Below, one piece after another: positions 53,677 to 64,000 of a stretch of DNA of 64,000 nt. The stretch comes from Nautilus pompilius (taxonomy: Eukaryota > Mollusca > Cephalopoda > Nautilida > Nautilidae): positions 186,001 to 250,000 of the forward strand of contig JACATO010000612.1 in NCBI GenBank assembly GCA_018389105.1, written 5' to 3'. A program made the position numbers and the translations under genes. The notes under the pieces were generated by a model, which worked only from the letters and a program-made list of their open reading frames with translations, was not told where the DNA came from and did no database searches. Numbering within the stretch: position 1 is the first letter of the stretch; each line of letters starts with the position of its first letter.

Positions 53677-56600
53677 CTGTGGAAAGAAGTGTTAAAGAAG
53701 AAAACGACCACTGGTTTCTTGGAGATGATGTGGGTGAAGTTTACGGAGAAAGGAATGCGCTGGAATACCAAGAGGGTGACAGTTAACTAAAGTTTGCGGT
53801 CACTGTTACGTTGATGCTATGGATCAAGTAGTAAATATCCAATCATGACGGGGGATAACATTTCTTGTTTGAAACAACCGGTTTTTGATTGTCACAAAAA
53901 AGGGGGCAAATTTTAAAAAAATTGTTTGTTATGTGAGCTGAAAGAAAGGTTTCTGGTTAGTAGTCATGGGAATATCCTGAAGTCTGAGTTACTGTTTACT
54001 GAAGGCAAATCTAAACGAACTTTCCCCTTTTAGTAGGGAAAGGTTAAAGTAATTCGTCCTTGTGTATGTAAAATAACGAGACACTAACAATAATTTGCTG
54101 CTTCACTTTTAGATTTCTGTCAGAATAAGACTGTTCTATAAATACCCACCCTTTAAAAATTAATCCTCTAAGATTTTAAAATTACATAAAAACCAATTAT
54201 TTTTGGGCCGAATAAAGAATATACCCCCCCCCCACACACAAATGTAACAGAATAATGTATAGTACTAAGTTAAAATAAATGGTGTGTACTGAATTATCAT
54301 CACTGCATAATGGGCCAATCACATTCACAGATTGTGGAAAGGTCCTAGAATGAGGCCTAAGAAAGTTCAGGTCATGAAATATGAATGATATGCAAACTGT
54401 CAGTCTATAGCCAGGTGATTGTGCATATATCTCATGGGCTGATAGCAGCCAGTTATAAAAAATGGAAAAGAAATGCACTGATTCATTTGAAGTTATCATA
54501 TCACGAGGGGTTGCAGCAGCTGAAATGATCTTTACAATGTCAGCTTGAGGCTAACCACAACTTGCGAAGGGCACAACCAGAGATCGGAAAGAACTGTCAG
54601 ACCTAAGTTAACACGTCACAAGGATTTAGTATGTGCAAGATCAGTTTTATCCTGGCAGCAGTTCCTGCTGACACTGGGGGGAGATATAGATAGGTATATG
54701 TGGTGCTGGGATATGTTCATGATAGTTTTCATCACAAGGCAGATTGGCATGCCCAGACATGTAGGTGGCATCAGCAATGTTCTTTACCAGTCAAGACTCT
54801 TGCTGCAACTAAAAGATGGCCTATAAAGGACCATCTGGAGAAAGGTATTTATGCCAGTAACTGTCTCCAAGAGGCCCCTGCAACTGGCAGAAGCAGCATT
54901 ATGTGAGATGGCATTTGCGAAAACAATGGAGCTGCTATTTTTATACAGATACTAATCTACAGGCACAGTAGTATTTGGAAAACATCCATAAGTGGGCCTG
55001 TGGTAATTTTCCAGCAGGTTAACAGTTAATTAACTCTACCTTCCTCCAACATATAATATTGACCAGCCTGTTCACATCTGAGGGGATCAGGTTTGTCAGC
55101 TTGCAGCACTGCCAATGACTGTTGGCACAAGCTCTTGTGCTGATGGAACTTCCCCAAGGTCCTATTCGCAGGCTCATTCATGCTATGCTATAATGAAGAA
55201 TTCTAGGGGGTGGATATTTGATGCTTGCAGGTGGAGATCTCTCTGTATATAGCAATTTGATACAGTTATATACATTCTAAGTGATATATTGTTCCCTTTT
55301 CAATACCAGAGTTGTCTACAACATGAAATCGACACATCTCTGGAGAACTACTAAATTATTAAGATTTGGAGTTAAAAATATATCTTTTTTATATTGTGTA
55401 TACATATTAATATCCCCATTATTAAATTTTCACTTTGAAAGTATTTGTTGTTTTAGTGACCTACTCTCTAATAGGTGACCATTCAGCTTTGACATAACTG
55501 TGAATAAAATATCATCCCATTAAATTAAATCAAGAAAGATTACATCCAACAAAATCACACACCTTAAATCTAGAACACAATTATGGTTTTAAGAAGATTA
55601 GAAAGACCTGTGGTAGTCATATTGGGCAAATCTGCAGTCAGTTTGTATCAGCATGCAGAAAATTTAATTAAAGCAGAAGTCACCTGTTCATCATCAGCAG
55701 CAAGCCGGCCCGGTGGGGCAGGTGGTAGCGGGTTAGCTCCGTAAGGGGATCATTGCTCCTGTACCGGGTTTGGTCCCAGGTTGGGGTCGGAGGAGACTCG
55801 TCGCTGATGATCGCCATAGCGTGAAATAGCTGTACGGCATTTCCTTGGTGTCCGACGTGAGAGACACCTCCCGGGTCCTTGGGGCCCACGGTGTCGGGGG
55901 ACCGGGCCGCTTGTCGGCTCGACGAACATCTCTCAGTTACGAGGACTCCTCGGCATGTGGACGTCCAACTCGCTTAACAACAACAACAATCATCAGCAGC
56001 AATGAAGTGACCTATCTCTACACGATTCAGGAAGACTAAGAAGAACTGGTGCATGTCGCATAAGCAAACGCTAAGTCAGCCTGGCCTAAGTGGTTATCTG
56101 TCTCTAAGACCTGGTGCTACCACGTATTCCTATACTGTGATGACAACAGCACCCACACAGATACATTGGAAAAGTATCAGGTAAGGGTAAAGAGACTTAT
56201 GGGCTACCCCCGTATTCTAAAAAAAAAAAAAAAAAACATAATCCACCCCCTCTGAATTTCCTCAAAACTTGGATATTTCTATACTGAAACCTAAACCATT
56301 AAAGACAACGTTACAATGATAGATTAACAAAGTCTCACTTTATGGTATTAAATAAATACAAATAGACACATAATGGTATAAGGGCATCACCTATCTGCAA
56401 CTGGCACTGAGTGAGACACACAAGAGAATTAAACAGATTTTAAAAATATATAAGCTTTTTAAATGTGTAGAGGGAAATAAATTCATCTTGAATCCTTTAG
56501 ATATTTTTGGCTATAGTAACCATTTTGTGTGTGTTTGTATGTAAAGAGACTGACAGATTTTGGTCATTAGGAAGAATATTTATCCTTATTACTACTACAA

Positions 56601-59600
56601 GATCCACTTACATAAAACACGTTAAGGGCATCAAATTCTTAGAGAGAGAGAGAACACTTAGTTTGCATTTAAAGGATACGTCCAAAATAATACGTATGTC
56701 TGAAAAACAGAGTTAAGGAAAGACAAAAAAATACAAACAGCTGTAATGACTCTAAATAATTATAAAATTTTAAAACAAAAAAGTAAAGTTTTTTTTTAAA
56801 AAATTACGATCAATAATTAAAAATATTTTCAAACCTTAAATTGAAGGGTTTCTGACTTGGTGCTACCTCAAGAGTATACAGATGCACAACTTGGTCAATC
56901 AAACTTCTCCATTCTGATTATAAAAATACAAAGCCCCTAAAAAGGACATCCCTTTTTTGATTTTTCTGCATGAGAGCCTGGTGTTATCACACTTTTGGTG
57001 ATCCAGAGCAACTGATTAAGGGGACTCTTTAAATGAAAGATCTAAAAAAAAAAGGCTTGACATTTTGATTGTAGTTTGCTAAGTTAACCTGCTACCATGT
57101 TGGATGTGCCTTTAAACACGTGACATTACTACAAATGGCTATCTATCAGGATGAGAAATACAGAAGCCATTTATTCAAAATAAATTTTGAGTTGAGTTCA
57201 ACTTTTTGCATTACACCATGGTAGATGGAGCTGCCTGTTTTATAACTAGATATATTAACTAGGGTGTCCAAAATTTGTTTTGAAAAGTACAGTAAACACT
57301 GTAAAGTAATAGAACAAATTTCTCGAGATTCAATATCACATATTACATTCTATTATGGACAAATTCTGCAGTTTCAAATAGCACACATTTTATCACTTTA
57401 AAGTAACCATCACATAGTAGCTGTGTTACTACGCTTTCAGTTACTGCAGAATCCAAAACTATGATCAACAGCCAGCTTATCATTGAAAGGAAGGTAATAT
57501 TTTCCCATAGAATATTTCTATTTTTGATTAATCTATATTTTTAATTTTTTTTTTTTAACATACTGTTTAGTGGAATATTTTCAGCAAAATTCAGAAGTGT
57601 AACTTTTAATAAAAACCCAGAATAATTCCACCAATATCAAAATCATTTACATTTCTGGCTGATAGATTAAAGCAATGACAAAAGAATTTTTTTTTTTTAA
57701 ATTGCCAAAGAATCTACTGATGAAACAATATGTATCCAAAGAATTTGTTGTCCCTGCTGGATTTTTTAGTTCTTCAGTCAGCACAAGTTCCTGCAAGGCT
57801 AGTCTTCTGTTTAGAAGTTAGGCAGTGCCAGTTTCACAGTAAACTTCTCTCAACAGACCAGGTTAGAATGTAAACAGACCAAAACATAGTGGGACATGCA
57901 CACTATTCAGCAGAGAGAATATTTTTCATGAAAGAAATTAGTACAGTAAAACAGGGCTAAGACTTAGTCTGCCATTTAGACTGGGTATTACGGTAGGAAT
58001 CAGGCTCACACAAATTTACACTGTCTACATAGTGCTAGATAATATACAAGAGTGATCCAGATGTTCCAAGACTGAGTTTAGTGTGGAAGCACCAACAGAT
58101 GAAATCTGATATGTAATATCTAAACACACGTGCAGCTATGCTGGCAAAACAACAAAAGCATGATTGCATCGGCATTTCCTGAAAACCATGGTGATAGCCA
58201 AAGCAATACAAGCAACAAACATGCACCAGATTTTATTGGAAGTCAAGAGCAGCCACTGAAACACATCAAATGTTGCAAGCAGATTCTGGTGATATGGCAA
58301 AAAGCTAACATTTCCCCTGGCTTGTGTTGGTCAATTATTACAGGAGATTTAGGGTTGCAATGTATCTCTGCCAAGTTTGTTCCATACCTTCTCACTGATG
58401 AGCAGAAAGAGCATGATCTTAGACAAGCAGCAAACAAAGTGCCAATGCTCTCAGTGGAAGACACCATTGTCACCCAAAGAAGAGCCAGTCAGTCAGGTGA
58501 GATTGAAACCGAAAGAAATTCTGACAATGAAGAGTTAGTGCACCTCGAATCCACACAAAAGGTCAGACAGCGAACCAGGCATTCTGCATAACTGTTTTGC
58601 AAAAGTTACAAGCAACAGTTTACAGATGACAATCACAGAAGTGGAAATCTAAAACTTGGATGTTGCATTATGATAATGCACTAGCATAAGTATCACTCTC
58701 CATGCCAAACACTGCATTCACAGTCATTGCATATCCACGAGACTCTGCAGCATTATGACCTTTTCTCTTCCCCAAAACAAGGCATGCCCTGAAAGGGAGA
58801 TGATTTGATCATGTGTTCATTTTGTTGCAAATATGGAAGTGACTGTACACTGGATACTAAAAGAAGAATACTAGAAGGGCTTCCAGAAATTGTGAAACCT
58901 CTGGAATAAGAGCTTAAGTGTGGAAGATGACTACTTTGAAAGGATACCTGTGAACAGTTAGTAAGTGCCATGATATTACCATATAAATTCAGTCTAGAAA
59001 CTTTCTGATCACACCTCATACATTCCAACATCTGCAAGTTGTCTGACCATGCACATGCCGTGAAGAGTTACCTCTCTTTATTGCTAATATGCCTCTAAGT
59101 ATTCACACCATGTATATAAAAGAATAAGTGTAAAACAGAAATCAAAAACAGTAGAAATATACATATCTGCATATATCCAATTAGTCTTCTGAATTTTCAA
59201 GCACCAATTTGTTAGACACACGATTTAAAAAGATACAAAAAGCCCACCAAAAAGACCATTTGTAAACAGTATCCTCCGTGTTACAAAGTACTTGTTCCAT
59301 CTTGAGCCAGCTTTAAAGAGTAACATCGCCTGAAAAAGGAAGATTCCCACAATCGGTTTTTAGCTTCTATGCTGTGTAATAAACAGAAACTGGGTTCAAG
59401 CTGTTTTTGGCTATCAGGATACTCTGCTGTTAATCAGTTTATCAATTTGTAGCCTTAGAGATTTAAAAATATTTTGTTACTGTTTTGTTGAAAATTCTCA
59501 AACTGCTAGCAATCTTTGTGCTTCTCTATCACTGCCAGATTTAAGCTCCTCGTAAGATGGTGGAGTATCCCCCAGCATCCATCTTATGATGCAACTTCAA

Positions 59601-60366
59601 CTATAAAAAGACAAGGGACATAAACAGTTACTTCATGCACAAGAATGCCAAAACCAGATAGTGCATGTGACACTTCCCTGTTTACTTTCACTTATGTATT
59701 TGATTGATCAAAGGCTGGTCACAATGAGACATACATTCCTTGAAATTTGGAATTGTTGAATGGGTCTTACCAGAGTTTTGACAGACCAAATTTAGAGGAG
59801 CTCAACATTGACATGAAAAGCCATCAACAGTGAAAGTACACATATACCGAGAGAGAGAGAGAGAGAGCATGTTATCTTGGATGGTCAACTGAAAATATTA
59901 AGTTATTTGGCATGGAATGACTTTATTAAAAAGTGTAAAAGAGAGAGCTACATATAGGGACAGAACTCTATTACATGATTCTAACCATAGCTGATTTCCT
60001 TTAGATATTCAGGGGTTTTTTTGTAAGGCAGTGGTCCTTAATTCTATCAATACATGAAATTAATACATCAATACTAGTGCAAAAAATTCAAAAAATGTTT
60101 TTTACAAAGAAGAGCAATTGAACAGCTTCCTGCAAAATGATGATGTTAGAAAATGCAGCAAGCAATCAGAACTAACAGGTCTTAACTAGCTTTGGAAACA
60201 CTTACTGAGAGTAGTAGTGCAATAATAAAGTAGAAAGCAAATCCATGGAGTCCTGTTAGACCCATAATGCCTGCAGTAGCTCCACCTAAGGCTGACATTG
60301 AGGTCCTGCAGTACTCCATAACCGCAGAGTTGTGTCTCATGGACAGCTCACTGTATGCAACGGAGT
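53646..60366 (-). CDS. EMC6: EMC6, ER membrane protein complex subunit 6 (5' exon not found)
   Basis: EMC6 is a small three-helix subunit of the ER membrane protein complex, an insertase for tail-anchored and multipass proteins. Four - strand exons splice in frame: 60366-60206, 59329-59237, 56699-56680 and 53676-53646. Together they give 100 residues plus a split first codon. The peptide runs through [54 protein letters not shown] and ends FLYGMVHVY, the near-invariant C-terminus of EMC6. Human EMC6 has 110 residues, so only about 8-15 N-terminal residues are missing. It is convergent with FREM2. Its introns contain a SINE, a mariner relic and a Tc1 relic. Confidence 0.93.
54540..55225 (+). 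mobile_element. Decayed Tc1-like transposase
   Basis: Frames on the + strand give degenerate Tc1 text. Best is near the 3' end: [20 protein letters not shown] then [10 protein letters not shown], matching the Tc1 C-terminus W-xx-IPQxxIRRLIxSMxRRxxxxIxAxGG. Upstream parts (54545-54900) are weaker. It lies in an EMC6 intron, antisense to EMC6. No inverted repeats identified. Confidence 0.5.
55704..55988 (+). mobile_element. tRNA-derived SINE with (AAC)n tail, recent insertion
   Basis: A 285-bp GC-rich unit in AT-rich DNA starts gccggcccggtggggcagg. It has an A-box-like stretch (tggtagcgggttagc, about 55723-55737) and a B-box-like ggtttggtccc (55767-55777), and ends in cttaacaacaacaac. It is flanked by a perfect 14-bp target-site duplication, ATCATCAGCAGCAA, at 55690-55703 and 55989-56002. 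Structure and duplication together make this a LINE-mobilised SINE. The family name is not known to me. Confidence 0.88.
56680..56699 (-). CDS. EMC6: EMC6 microexon, 20 nt (TYVLFW)
   Basis: The upstream acceptor is tgtttttcag and the downstream donor is gtatcc, both read on the - strand. Twenty nucleotides encode TYVLFW plus two bases of the next Thr codon. This exactly fills the gap between GGLF (59237) and FLYGMVHVY (53676) with correct phases 0 to 2. Too short for any open-frame search, it was found by matching the expected protein. Confidence 0.88.
56700..59236 (-). other. EMC6 intron with a mariner relic
   Basis: The mariner relic occupies 58304-58960. The rest is AT-rich and unrecognised. 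Confidence 0.55.
58304..58960 (+). mobile_element. Decayed mariner transposon with internal gap
   Basis: At 58304-58414 the frame reads [20 protein letters not shown] then TDEQKEH, the end of the mariner DNA-binding domain. At 58660-58800 another frame reads [21 protein letters not shown] and [14 protein letters not shown], matching mariner LHxDNAxxH, YSPDLAPCD and FLFPKLKxxLKG. Around 58880-58945 VEDDYFERI resembles the C-terminal GxYFExD. The part with the first catalytic Asp is absent or unreadable. It sits in an EMC6 intron, antisense to it. Confidence 0.7.
59237..59329 (-). CDS. EMC6: EMC6 exon: second helix end and cytosolic loop
   Basis: On the - strand the acceptor is tttttcag before 59329 and the donor is gtatct after 59237. 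The exon is 93 nt, phase 0-0, 31 codons. It encodes [20 protein letters not shown] then [11 protein letters not shown]. The W-x-KYF-x-(S/T)RR loop followed by GLxGGLF is diagnostic of EMC6. Confidence 0.93.
59330..60205 (-). other. EMC6 intron with a possible cryptic exon
   Basis: Contains the (GA)n tract and a short coding-like island at 59498-59600 on the - strand, described among the findings. Confidence 0.5.
59851..59867 (+). repeat. (GA)n microsatellite
   Basis: Simple dinucleotide repeat in the EMC6 intron between 59881 region and exon 59329-60206. Confidence 0.85.
60206..60366 (-). CDS. EMC6: EMC6 exon: N-terminal region, first and start of second membrane helix
   Basis: On the - strand the acceptor is tatttttag before 60366 and the donor is gtaagt after 60206. 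The exon is 161 nt, phase 1 to 0. It encodes [40 protein letters not shown] and [13 protein letters not shown]. YCRTSxSALxGATAGIxGLTG is the EMC6 signature. A start at the internal ATG (MRHN) is possible but would drop conserved residues, so an upstream exon carrying the start is expected. Confidence 0.92.
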
Positions 60367-63300
60367 CTAAAAATAAGAATAAAACATTTAATTTAGAAAT
60401 AATGTTTGACTAAATTGTCATTGCTTTTCTATAAATATGGAAATATTGCAAAATACCTATTATCTTTGGTACTTCTTTAGTAATGAAAACTTGAATATAT
60501 AATCTGTTGATATACAGAGGAACCAAAGCTGATGAGAAATCAAAGCTGATGAGTTTCTGGTATACAAACACATCAATGATCAATTCATTAACATTGGACT
60601 ACAATACTACTGCTGTCTGATCAATGTTTGTCACTGAGAACAAATGTGTCAATTCCATGTTACTTACAAAACTCCCTATTTCTAATCTAAGAAAGACCAA
60701 ACTAATTTAATATATGCAAGTAAAAAAAAAATGAATTGAGGTCTGTAAAATTTCCATCAAGAAAGGATTAGACAGTTATTAGTGATGAAGAGGGTTGGCA
60801 GTAGCCTAGTGGCTGGGTTACTTGGCATGGTTTCATCTCACTCTTCTTCACCAGCTGGCTGCTTTCCTTTCACATCTATAATAAAAAGTTCTAGTATGGT
60901 CATTTGATTGGTAGTAAAAATTGCTGGTGACACTCAACATCCAAATCATTTAGTGTACCTTTGAAATTATTTTGAGGAGGAAGCTACTATTATATTAAAT
61001 GTTGTATTATCTTTTTGATCCATTGTCCTGGTACTTGGCTTATGGACACCTTTGTTGATGACAGAAACTGCCATCCTAGACATTTCACTGCACACACATT
61101 AAAATAGTTATGAAGGGACATAACTCTGATACACAATGCTTACCGTAGTTATTTCCCCATAACTAAATCTTATTTTAAACTAGTAATAATATTTAAAAAA
61201 ATACAACACCATAAATTAAAGATAAAACCGTTTTTCATTCAAGGATTACATAAGTATTACGCAACACAAAATAAGTCCCAAGACATTTTTTTTTACCATT
61301 TTAAAAAAAGGAAATATGCATCTTGGAACAGAAGCATAAAAAAAAAGTGACGAGTAACTGAAACAAAATAAAATATTAAAGAATGTTCAGTTACAGATTT
61401 AGATATTTCGGAGGCAGACAAATTCCATTACACCAATCTTGGCTCAAGATTTTTTAAGCTTTAGATATATGGTTGCTGCTTTGTCAATTGCAAGGTAGTG
61501 AGTGGATGCTATAGTCACAAATTTAAACTTCTGAGAATCTGACTTGCAAGAATAAAAATTAATCTTTAATTTGATTTCTAACGAGAACAAAACGTCTCTT
61601 TCCTCTTAAGTCCTTAAAAGAACTTGGGACTAATTTCATCTCTGAAGATGGGTTCCATTATTTCTACTTTTAATCAATAGAATCTTATAAGGTGAGTCAG
61701 AGTGCTATGAAGTTTACATCTTATCCAGAGATGGCACAACTGCACAAATAATCTAGGCAGGAAAAGTTCAAGTTTATCATAAATGATAATTAAATACATG
61801 GGAGAATCCTTATTAAGAGAGTTGCAACAAGTAGACAATCACCAGAGATCAAATGTTCTGACAGTAGGTGGTATTTTCAGTTTTAGTCAGTAACCTCATG
61901 AGTTCACTCATTGAAGAACATCTCTCTATTGAATTATGATCTGTCTCAGTTTGTCTTTCCTTCTGGGAGCCTTTGCACATCTTATTTTTGAAACATGTGA
62001 GAATTAAATTTTGTGTAAAAATGCTAACTTGAATTAGTTGATCAGTATTAATCATGCTGGAATAAAAACAGGTATGAGGTGCTGAATAATGAAAGCGAAA
62101 GGCTAAAAGGAACTAGAATTAAATAGCAGACAGGCTTCTTCAATGAATTTTTGAAAATATATAATCTTTTAACAAAGCTAAGTGCACCTGAACATGATAG
62201 TGACAAAGTAAATAGGAACCTATCTGACAAATGGTAGAATGATTTCTGCAGCTGCCACTGCATGTGTGAATAACGATGCCAAGAACACCAGTGAGACATT
62301 GGGATATATGGAAGCTACATATTTGGCCATTCAAATGAACTGCCTCAGTGAGAACACTCATTATCATCAAGGAACCAACAAATGCAGATTTTAACATATT
62401 TCATTTAATTTCATTTATTGCATGTTACCATTCCACTAACAATGACTAAAATGTAATCAGAAACTGTGGCTGAAGGAGACTGGGGTGGCCTAACATCTTG
62501 CACCAGTTCTGAGCTTAGGTAATAATCAAAAAAGAAAAGAATCTGTATCAAGCATAAGAGCAATCCATGAACTTCTAAATTTAATAGCTTTGCTTTTAAT
62601 AACATTTGAAATTCCAAGAAATTTAAACAAGAACAATAATGAAATATCTCATAAATTTTGGAGTCATTTGTAAGACAAAGATAACTATGTTCCTTATTTC
62701 AAGCGAACATTAACAAGCAAGAAAAATAAAATGAAAAATTGAGATTTAATGGTAATGAATTTAATTTAAGAGTAGAATTAATTGAAGGGCACATAGTAGT
62801 TTTTATTCACAGCTGTTTGAACAAGAGATCAGGGGACAATATCATAAGTTCCTAAAGATTCTGTTCCTAAAACTTATTTATTTCTGCACAACCAACTTGA
62901 CTACTGCTATTGTGATACTAAACATTTTAAGAGTAAAAATGAAATAACAACACACAAAAGCCTTTTGTAAAGTTTGTATGGCACAATACAGTCTGCTGCT
63001 GTATGACATCTTGTTGTGCTAGGAAAACAGTTGGTGTCTGGTAAAGGAAATAAATTAGTAGTAGTGGGCTGAAGCATTCATAAGTGGATGAGAAAGTGTA
63101 TTTGACATCACTGGCAGATGAACCATGATCAGTATGGAAAAAGTAAATGGACAATATCATACACCATAGAAAAAAAATACAACAGTTGATGAACACCATA
63201 ATCCACAAGAATGTAACCAAAACTCTGTTGCGTTTTAAAAAAGCTCAGAGGTGATTAAATTACAACCCAATTTGTTATTGTGCTTTTTGAATGTAAAGGT

Positions 63301-63539
63301 GATGTGTGACTACAATATGTCATCAGTGCGGATAACAGCAGAGTGCACTACTATAAACAAGAAGTGGAAGTACCCACCCACCCAACCAACTAATTGCAGC
63401 TATCAGTGTGTACAATGCCAGCTACAGAATTCTGGGATTTTGAATTTTATGTTAGGCAGGTACCATTACTAACAGTGAAGTCTTACTTGAAAGGTAAAGC
63501 GAAACAACAACAACAAAAAGTAGTAGTATTATCAAGATA
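60367..63539 (-). other. Probable first EMC6 intron(s)
   Basis: AT-rich, with the SINE-like piece at 60793. I searched for a short coding exon ending in phase 1 with an ATG and found none convincing. Confidence 0.45.
60793..60940 (+). repeat. Decayed SINE-like sequence
   Basis: gtagcctagtggctggg is a good A-box match, with a weak B-box (ggtttcatctc) about 25 nt on. Downstream ctcttcttcaccag matches the piece at 23297, suggesting one old family. Confidence 0.35.
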
Positions 63540-63763
63540 AAATCCTGGCCTGCTGCGAAAAGTGTTGTTGCTTGCAGCCCAACGTCTGTCCAGACAGACA
63601 GACAGACACCCTGCGGAGATCCCGAGATCACGAACCACCCCCCCCCCGAGTCCTTCCTACCTGTCCGGTCCGCCGCTGGCTGCCGTATTCAGGTGTACGA
63701 GCTCTTGTAAGCCGACGTACAAGTACTGAGAAACCTCATAAACATTACCGACATCCTTACCAA

Positions 63764-63786
63764 GTGTGTGTGTGTGTGTGTGTGTG
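63764..63786 (+). repeat. (GT)n microsatellite
   Basis: About eleven GT units inside the CpG-rich block. Confidence 0.9.
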
Positions 63787-63890
63787 GAGGGGGGGCCCCC
63801 CCCCTCGGTGTCGGCCTGCCTGGCGACGAAACTGCTCAGGATAATGTGTGTGTACTGCTGTTAGTTAATCCATTTGAAGAAAAAAAACAA

Positions 63891-63905
63891 CCCGCCCGCC
63901 CGCCC
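63891..63905 (+). repeat. (CCCG)n microsatellite
   Basis: Nearly four CCCG units at the right edge of the CpG-rich block. Confidence 0.85.
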
Positions 63906-64000
63906 ATGGACAATGGGCTAAGAGTATAATTAAAGGCTTACTGCCCCTCTAAGGGTAACCACGGGGTAATTCTAACTTGGGTTCCCTAATTTTCTCGCAA

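Larger units (their letters stand above)
53677..56679 (-). other. EMC6 last intron: Tc1 relic and SINE
   Basis: Three kilobases holding the Tc1 relic (54540-55225) and the SINE (55704-55988). Nothing else recognised. Confidence 0.55.
63540..63910 (-). promoter_or_regulatory. CpG-rich block, candidate EMC6 promoter or 5' non-coding exon
   Basis: About twenty CpG dinucleotides cluster here, while the surrounding DNA is AT-rich and CpG-poor. On the - strand a good donor (GGACAG then gtagga, exon end near 63662) could end a 5' exon, but the frame phase needed by EMC6 meets a stop, so that exon would be non-coding. A (GT)n tract and a (CCCG)n tract lie inside. Role inferred from composition and position only. 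Confidence 0.35.

Noticed and set aside
61138-61165. Possible EMC6 first exon ending at gtaagc (minus strand)
   Set aside because: In the required phase the upstream codons include a stop and no ATG.
62048-62397. Overlapping open frames on the - strand, considered as the EMC6 5' exon
   Set aside because: None ends at a donor in the phase needed by the exon at 60366, and none resembles an EMC6 N-terminus.
1-64000. CRISPR arrays, operons, riboswitches or bacterial-type features
   Set aside because: The DNA is clearly intron-containing animal sequence, and no regularly spaced repeats were seen.

Overview
This is eukaryotic (animal) genomic DNA: AT-rich, with spliced genes, kilobase-scale introns and many dead DNA transposons. 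The proteins and gene structures suggest a bilaterian invertebrate. A mollusc (perhaps a gastropod) is plausible but not proven. As I recall, vertebrate EMC6 has an undivided coding region, whereas here it is split into at least five exons.

Layout. Positions 1-52405 (+ strand) hold the 3' part of a FREM2-like gene (FRAS1-related extracellular matrix protein). Twenty exons join in one frame without a break, from 532 to the stop at 51500, and encode about 1,274 residues. These comprise four complete Calx-beta domains, the long conserved FRAS/FREM C-terminal region, a furin-like site, one transmembrane helix and a 43-residue tail ending in a PDZ ligand (TEV). A poly(A) signal lies at 52381. The N-terminal part (signal peptide, CSPG repeats, probably one more Calx-beta) is off the left edge.

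About 1.1 kb further on, in convergent orientation, lies EMC6 (ER membrane protein complex subunit 6, - strand). I reconstructed four coding exons (60366-60206, 59329-59237, a 20-nt microexon 56699-56680, and 53676-53646) and a poly(A) signal at 53577. The first coding exon is not resolved. A CpG-rich block at 63540-63910 is the best candidate for the promoter or 5' exon.

Introns carry the mobile DNA. There is one nearly intact Tc1 element (20443-22008, about 206-bp inverted repeats, TA target duplication, transposase with two TGA codons). There are three decayed Tc1-like copies (about 12557, 45080 and 54540), one Tc1/mariner fragment (26310), one mariner (58304), two pogo/Tigger-like relics (10000, 28640), one fresh tRNA-derived SINE with a 14-bp target duplication (55704-55988), a foldback element (46465-46748), a second inverted-repeat pair (38068/38353) and two decayed SINE-like pieces.

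The two host genes have unrelated jobs: FREM2 acts in basement-membrane adhesion and EMC6 in ER membrane-protein insertion. No operon-like or multigene system is visible.
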